Made by a program: the position numbers and the translations under genes
Shown here: one piece after another, positions 23,817 to 26,137 of the stretch
How the letters are laid out: every line of letters begins with the position of its first letter
Position numbering within the stretch: the stretch's first letter is position 1
The notes under the pieces: generated by a model
Database searches by the model: none
Told to the model about the DNA's origin: nothing
What the model saw: the letters and a program-made list of their open reading frames with translations, nothing else
Virus record (IMG/VR): IMGVR_UViG_3300020470_000183
Coordinates: 1 to 26,137 of that record
Length of the DNA stretch: 26,137 bases
Source of the DNA: a virus
Strand: one strand, 5' to 3'

Positions 23817-24196
23817 TGGATTTACCAGCCATTGAAATACCTTCAGCTTGGCATATAGAAACCCCGTCAATACCTCTCCCTACAGCAGATGTTCCCTCAT
23901 ATCAACCTTTGGTCGTACCTCCGAGCAATCTACGAAGACCCGAAGGCACAAAAGAAGTACAGACCGAAGAGAATCCGCCACCAAAAATATACTTTCCACC
24001 CTTACCTAGTATCCCATTACCATCGACAGAAGTCTTAGTTACTGCTACTGTAACAGCTACAGTTGCCGTAGCAGCTACAACTATTACACAACCTCTGTTT
24101 GAACAGGTAAAGAAAAGAGTACAAAAATTCTTACAAGGCAAGATTAACAAATGGAAACAAAACCGCCAGAAAAGAGAAACATTCTCAAAAAAATAA
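23816..24196 (+). CDS. Pro-rich single-membrane-span phage protein
   Basis: ATG 23816 overlaps the previous stop; a TTG three bases upstream was not chosen. The 126-residue product has a Pro-rich N-terminus (MDLPAIEIPS ... PLVVPPSNLRRP ... PPLPSIPLPS), one hydrophobic span at 72-93 (EVLVTATVTATVAVAATTI) and a Lys/Arg-rich C-terminus. This arrangement recurs in cyanophages in the region between fibres and terminase. It ends inside the next gene, overlapping it by 46 nt. A role at the host membrane during lysis or assembly is possible; no direct evidence. Confidence 0.75.
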   Translation: MDLPAIEIPSAWHIETPSIPLPTADVPSYQPLVVPPSNLRRPEGTKEVQTEENPPPKIYFPPLPSIPLPSTEVLVTATVTATVAVAATTITQPLFEQVKKRVQKFLQGKINKWKQNRQKRETFSKK

Positions 24197-24441
24197 AAGA
24201 GAATGTAGATGACCATGACGAACAGATGGCCATACTAGGTGCAGCAGTGCGTCTAGGAGTTGTAATCTGGTCTGGTTTTATTATTACATTAAACTACGTC
24301 GAGTTACCTATGGTAAAAAAGACTGGGGCATCATCGGACATCACGTTCGTCGCTTCGATTTTTACGGGAGCCCTAGCAACTTTCGGGCTATCGACTGGTA
24401 GAACGAAAGGTGAAAAAGACAAACAACAACCAAAACAATGA
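24151..24441 (+). CDS. Putative holin
   Basis: A 96-residue protein with a charged N-terminus containing DDHDEQMAILGAAVRLGVVI, membrane span 1 at about 27-50, a loop ELPMVKK, span 2 at about 64-81 (DITFVASIFTGALATFGL) and a basic tail. This two-span layout (class II holin) and the DHDEQ-AILGA start are what I associate with cyanophage holin candidates. The position matches T7 gene 17.5. Holins permeabilise the inner membrane at a set time to release the endolysin; no endolysin gene is in this window. Overlaps the previous gene by 46 nt and the next by 4 (ATGA). Confidence 0.78.
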   Translation: METKPPEKRNILKKIKENVDDHDEQMAILGAAVRLGVVIWSGFIITLNYVELPMVKKTGASSDITFVASIFTGALATFGLSTGRTKGEKDKQQPKQ

Positions 24442-24794
24442 AGAAATGGATCCTTCTCTTAGCATTGTTGTCACCCGCAGTAGCAAGAGCAAACACAGTG
24501 ACCCCTCAGTTTACAACAGGGTCAATGAACTCAACAACTACCACCACACAAACTATAACAGAAGTAACACAGAAGCAAGTCTTTGGAGCAGCTGTAAATA
24601 CTTGGTCAGGTTCAAATGTAACTCCTTCCGCAGATATTGCCGGAACTGGCACGACATTCTCCGTAACCGATCCAACAGCAGATTGGAGCTTAGAAACAGC
24701 TACTCGAGCAGCAGGGCTCGTAGAGCAGTGGGATACAACAACAAACTATACTATAAACTCTACTACTACCTCACTCTCTGTATTCTCGCAGTAA
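24438..24794 (+). CDS. Exported Thr-rich protein (signal peptide), ends SVFSQ
   Basis: A 118-residue protein with a classical signal peptide MKKWILLLALLSPAVARA and probable cleavage after ARA (residue 18). The mature part starts NTVTPQFTTGSMNSTTTTTQ, is Thr/Ser-rich and beta-like, and ends TTSLSVFSQ. The TPxFTTGS plus Thr-run start with SVFSQ end is a pattern I know from cyanophage proteins next to the gene that follows. No Cys, so not a lipoprotein. Its last 67 nt overlap the start of the next gene in another frame. Location between holin and terminase suggests envelope work at lysis; this is inference. Confidence 0.75.
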   Translation: MKKWILLLALLSPAVARANTVTPQFTTGSMNSTTTTTQTITEVTQKQVFGAAVNTWSGSNVTPSADIAGTGTTFSVTDPTADWSLETATRAAGLVEQWDTTTNYTINSTTTSLSVFSQ

Positions 24795-25309
24795 GTTATA
24801 CGCCTGTATACGCTGAAGAGGGTGATACAAACAACACGTCTAATCCTGTAGCTGCGGCTACGGGAAACGTGACAAACCAAGCCGTACAGTTCCAAAATAA
24901 TGGAGCATCGTCACGGCAGATATACGGCCCAAACATTCAATGTAATGGGTCTACCATGACGTTTAGTCCATTTTATATGGGAAGCCATACAAACCCTTAC
25001 TCACATGATGAAGATTCTAGGGACTTGTATCCGTCTAGTTATCAGCTTAACGAGAACTGGGGGTTTCAAGTTAACTTTATGGTTCCGCTTGATAAAAGTG
25101 GATATAGATTATGTAAAGATATAGCTAAACGTCAAGAAGAAAAAATGCGACTAGACTATGAGCTAGTTCGTGCATTAAAATGTGCAGAGCTGATGCAACG
25201 TGGCTTTACATATCATCCAAAATCTAAGATGAAAGTATTGTGCCAAGACATTGTACCTATATCTGCATTAAAACCACCAAAAGAAAAAAAGAAATTCTGG
25301 AAAAAATGA
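24728..25309 (+). CDS. Exported Cys-containing protein (second of the pair)
   Basis: The open frame extends upstream to 24410, but the region before 24728 is a shadow of the neighbouring gene with no family pattern. The GTG at 24728 gives a clean signal peptide (KLYYYLTLCILAVSYTPVYA, cleavage after residue 29) and 193 residues in all. The mature part has SNPVAAATGNVTNQAVQFQN, YGPNIQCNGSTMTFSPFYMG, a central NWGFQVNFMVPLDKSGYRLC and EEKMRLDYELVRALKCAELM, then HPKSKMKVLCQD. Four Cys in the mature chain could form disulfides in the periplasm. I recognise this as a conserved cyanophage protein; function unknown. Stop overlaps the next ATG. Confidence 0.8.
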   Translation: MGYNNKLYYKLYYYLTLCILAVSYTPVYAEEGDTNNTSNPVAAATGNVTNQAVQFQNNGASSRQIYGPNIQCNGSTMTFSPFYMGSHTNPYSHDEDSRDLYPSSYQLNENWGFQVNFMVPLDKSGYRLCKDIAKRQEEKMRLDYELVRALKCAELMQRGFTYHPKSKMKVLCQDIVPISALKPPKEKKKFWKK

Positions 25310-25431
25310 GCACACTATCAAGGCAAATTGAAGAGTCAATAGCTAAAGAAAAAGCTAAAGCTGAAAAAGCCGCATCTAAAAAGAAAGTAAAAAAAGAATT
25401 AGACCCTGATTTAGACACACCATCATTATGA
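25306..25431 (+). CDS. Lys/Glu/Ala-rich 41-residue protein
   Basis: ATG 25306 forms an ATGA with the upstream stop; the longer frame from 25240 would overlap the exported protein and is not chosen. The product MSTLSRQIEESIAKEKAKAE continues as a charged helix and ends DPDLDTPSL. Heptad-like spacing suggests a short coiled coil. No family recognised. The stop overlaps the next start in another ATGA at 25428. Confidence 0.7.
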   Translation: MSTLSRQIEESIAKEKAKAEKAASKKKVKKELDPDLDTPSL

Positions 25432-25589
25432 TTGCACTTATCAAACCTATACTGTTCAAATTTTTGGGCAGCACAGCTGTAAAAGAGCTTGTAGTCAAGC
25501 TACTAGAAGCATACAGTAAGACTACTGACAACACAGTAGATGACAAGCTAACAGCTCTTGTCAAGAAGAACTTATTACCAGAAGAATAA
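25428..25589 (+). CDS. 53-residue conserved small protein
   Basis: The frame runs MIALIKPILFKFLGSTAVKE, then LVVKLLEAYSKTTDNTVDDK and a KKNLLPEE end. An amphipathic N-terminal helix with hydrophobic face could touch the membrane; the TDNxVDD element is familiar from small cyanophage proteins near the terminase. ATG overlaps the previous stop (ATGA) and TAA overlaps the terminase start (TAATG). Function unknown. Confidence 0.72.
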   Translation: MIALIKPILFKFLGSTAVKELVVKLLEAYSKTTDNTVDDKLTALVKKNLLPEE

Positions 25590-25852
25590 TGGAGAATCCA
25601 AGGGTTATACCCAAGAAAGCAACAGAAGAGAGTTTTAACGAGCTACACTACCTTGTTACAGAGGACTTTCTACGCAGAATTAAGAGTGGAGAAGCAACAG
25701 TACAAGATCTAAAGGCAGCTTGTGATTGGCTAAAAACCAATGACATTACAGGTGTCGCTTACGAGGGTAGCCCCTTGGATAAGCTCAACAAGATCATACC
25801 AACTGTAGATCCATCTTTAGTCAAGAGAAAAGTCTATGGCAAAAACTTCTAG
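25589..25852 (+). CDS. Terminase small subunit, gp18-like
   Basis: An 87-residue protein (T7 gp18 has 89) with KKATEESFNELHYLVTEDFL, an RRIKSGEATVQDLKAACDWL block (about 29-48) and NDITGVAYEGSPLDKL. This combination is the pattern of small terminase subunits in marine T7-like phages, and it follows the holin region as in T7. The small subunit recognises concatemeric DNA and regulates the large ATPase/nuclease during packaging. The large subunit should lie beyond the window's right edge. Overlaps the next gene by 17 nt. Confidence 0.8.
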   Translation: MENPRVIPKKATEESFNELHYLVTEDFLRRIKSGEATVQDLKAACDWLKTNDITGVAYEGSPLDKLNKIIPTVDPSLVKRKVYGKNF

Positions 25853-26078
25853 TTATTACAAGAAAAACCCTGCTGCTAAAGCTAGACGGCTGAAGCAACA
25901 GGCTAAATACAATAAAACACCAAAAGGTTTAGCAATTCGAGTCAATGCAAACAAGCTTAACAAGAAACTTGGCACTTACGGTAACAGAGACGGTAAGGAT
26001 TCTTGCCATGCAAAAGGCAGCACGACTAAAGGAAAGACGTGCCCAGCAAAAGTTAACCGAAAAAGTCGCAAAAAATGA
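25836..26078 (+). CDS. Basic 80-residue protein (YYKKNPxAKxxR family)
   Basis: Begins MAKTSSYYKKNPAAKARRLK, continues QQAKYNKTPKGLAIR and NKKLGTYGNRDGKDSCHAKG, and ends KVNRKSRKK. The YYKKNP start followed by K-x-GTYGN-x-DGKD is a motif pair I know from small basic proteins of marine phages and giant viruses. About a third of residues are Lys/Arg; two Cys. Function unknown; it is the same kind of protein as those in the 2732-4118 cassette. Start overlaps the small terminase by 17 nt; stop overlaps the next ATG (ATGA). Confidence 0.78.
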   Translation: MAKTSSYYKKNPAAKARRLKQQAKYNKTPKGLAIRVNANKLNKKLGTYGNRDGKDSCHAKGSTTKGKTCPAKVNRKSRKK

Positions 26079-26137
26079 CCCCATTACTACCAACACCTGA
26101 TTACTATTTACACAACTTAATAACCATGACGAGTTCA
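26075..26137 (+). CDS. Start of a probable HNH endonuclease (partial)
   Basis: An ATGA-coupled frame at the right edge gives 21 residues, including PDYYLHNLITMTSS. The YLxNLxTMTSS pattern is the usual opening of small HNH endonucleases of marine phages, in which the Cys/His core follows some 20-30 residues later, outside this window. HNH genes next to terminase genes are common and can assist cos cleavage or be homing enzymes. The alternative is the large terminase subunit itself. Only an N-terminal fragment is visible, so the call is tentative. Confidence 0.45.
   Translation, partial: MTPLLPTPDYYLHNLITMTSS

Noticed and set aside
24410-24727. 5' extension of the second exported protein to an ATG at 24410
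   Set aside because: It overlaps the well-supported signal-peptide gene at 24438 entirely, has low-complexity Asn/Arg/Ser sequence typical of a shadow frame, and would put the signal peptide in the middle of the protein.
1-26137. CRISPR arrays, insertion sequences, integrase or rRNA
   Set aside because: No direct-repeat/spacer pattern, transposase or integrase motif or rRNA-like sequence was seen; the repeats present are within fibre genes.
1-26137. Syn5-type phage RNA polymerase promoter (ATTGGGCACCC...)
   Set aside because: I looked for this sequence upstream of the main genes and found no match; GGGCAC occurrences near 7037 and 7543 are inside the nozzle gene without the flanking bases.

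Overview
The window is 26.1 kb of the late (structural) half of a tailed-phage genome. Every credible gene is on the + strand, and genes are packed with 1-4 nt start/stop overlaps. Gene order and recognisable families point to a T7-like (autographivirus-type) marine cyanopodovirus: gp7.3-like protein, portal, scaffold, major capsid protein, terminator, tail tubes A and B, internal virion proteins gp13-gp16, gp17-type fibres, holin-like protein, small terminase. A 44-residue high-light-inducible (Hli) protein lies inside the capsid operon, which places the host among Prochlorococcus or marine Synechococcus. Typical genes I counted by hand are AT-rich (33-38% GC in sampled 60-nt lines), which fits a low-GC picocyanobacterial host. 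No replication genes, RNA polymerase, integrase or psbA are in the window.

Layout. 1-355: tail of an unidentified gene, then a gp7.3-like protein. 348-2729: portal and scaffold. 2732-4222: a cassette of up to ten tiny genes, mostly very Lys/Arg-rich, linked by TAATG or ATGA junctions and including hli. 4223-4372: a gene-free leader rich in hairpins before the capsid gene. 4373-5602: major capsid protein and a strong rho-independent terminator (the position of T7 Tphi). 5603-9726: tail tubes A and B, the latter enlarged. 9719-17086: gp13, gp14, gp15 and gp16 equivalents, the proteins that in T7 form the internal core and are ejected to make the DNA conduit. 17089-23268: an enlarged adsorption module of seven fibre/adhesin genes, two of them with gp17-type N-terminal adaptor domains, a YadA-head-like repeat protein and three related tip proteins. 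23287-23816: two small fibre-associated genes. 23816-25589: membrane and secreted proteins in the position of the T7 lysis genes. 25589-26137: small terminase, another basic small protein, and the first codons of a probable HNH endonuclease cut off by the window edge.

Functionally the genes build the procapsid (portal, scaffold, MCP), the tail nozzle and ejection machine, and the host-recognition fibres, then release virions and start packaging. The less ordinary parts are the basic micro-gene cassette with its structured leader, the duplicated and modular fibre locus, two GC-rich single-gene islands (a DUF6321-like gene and gp13), and a pair of exported proteins encoded in overlapping frames next to the holin. 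I had no similarity searches; family assignments rest on remembered sequence patterns and on gene order.
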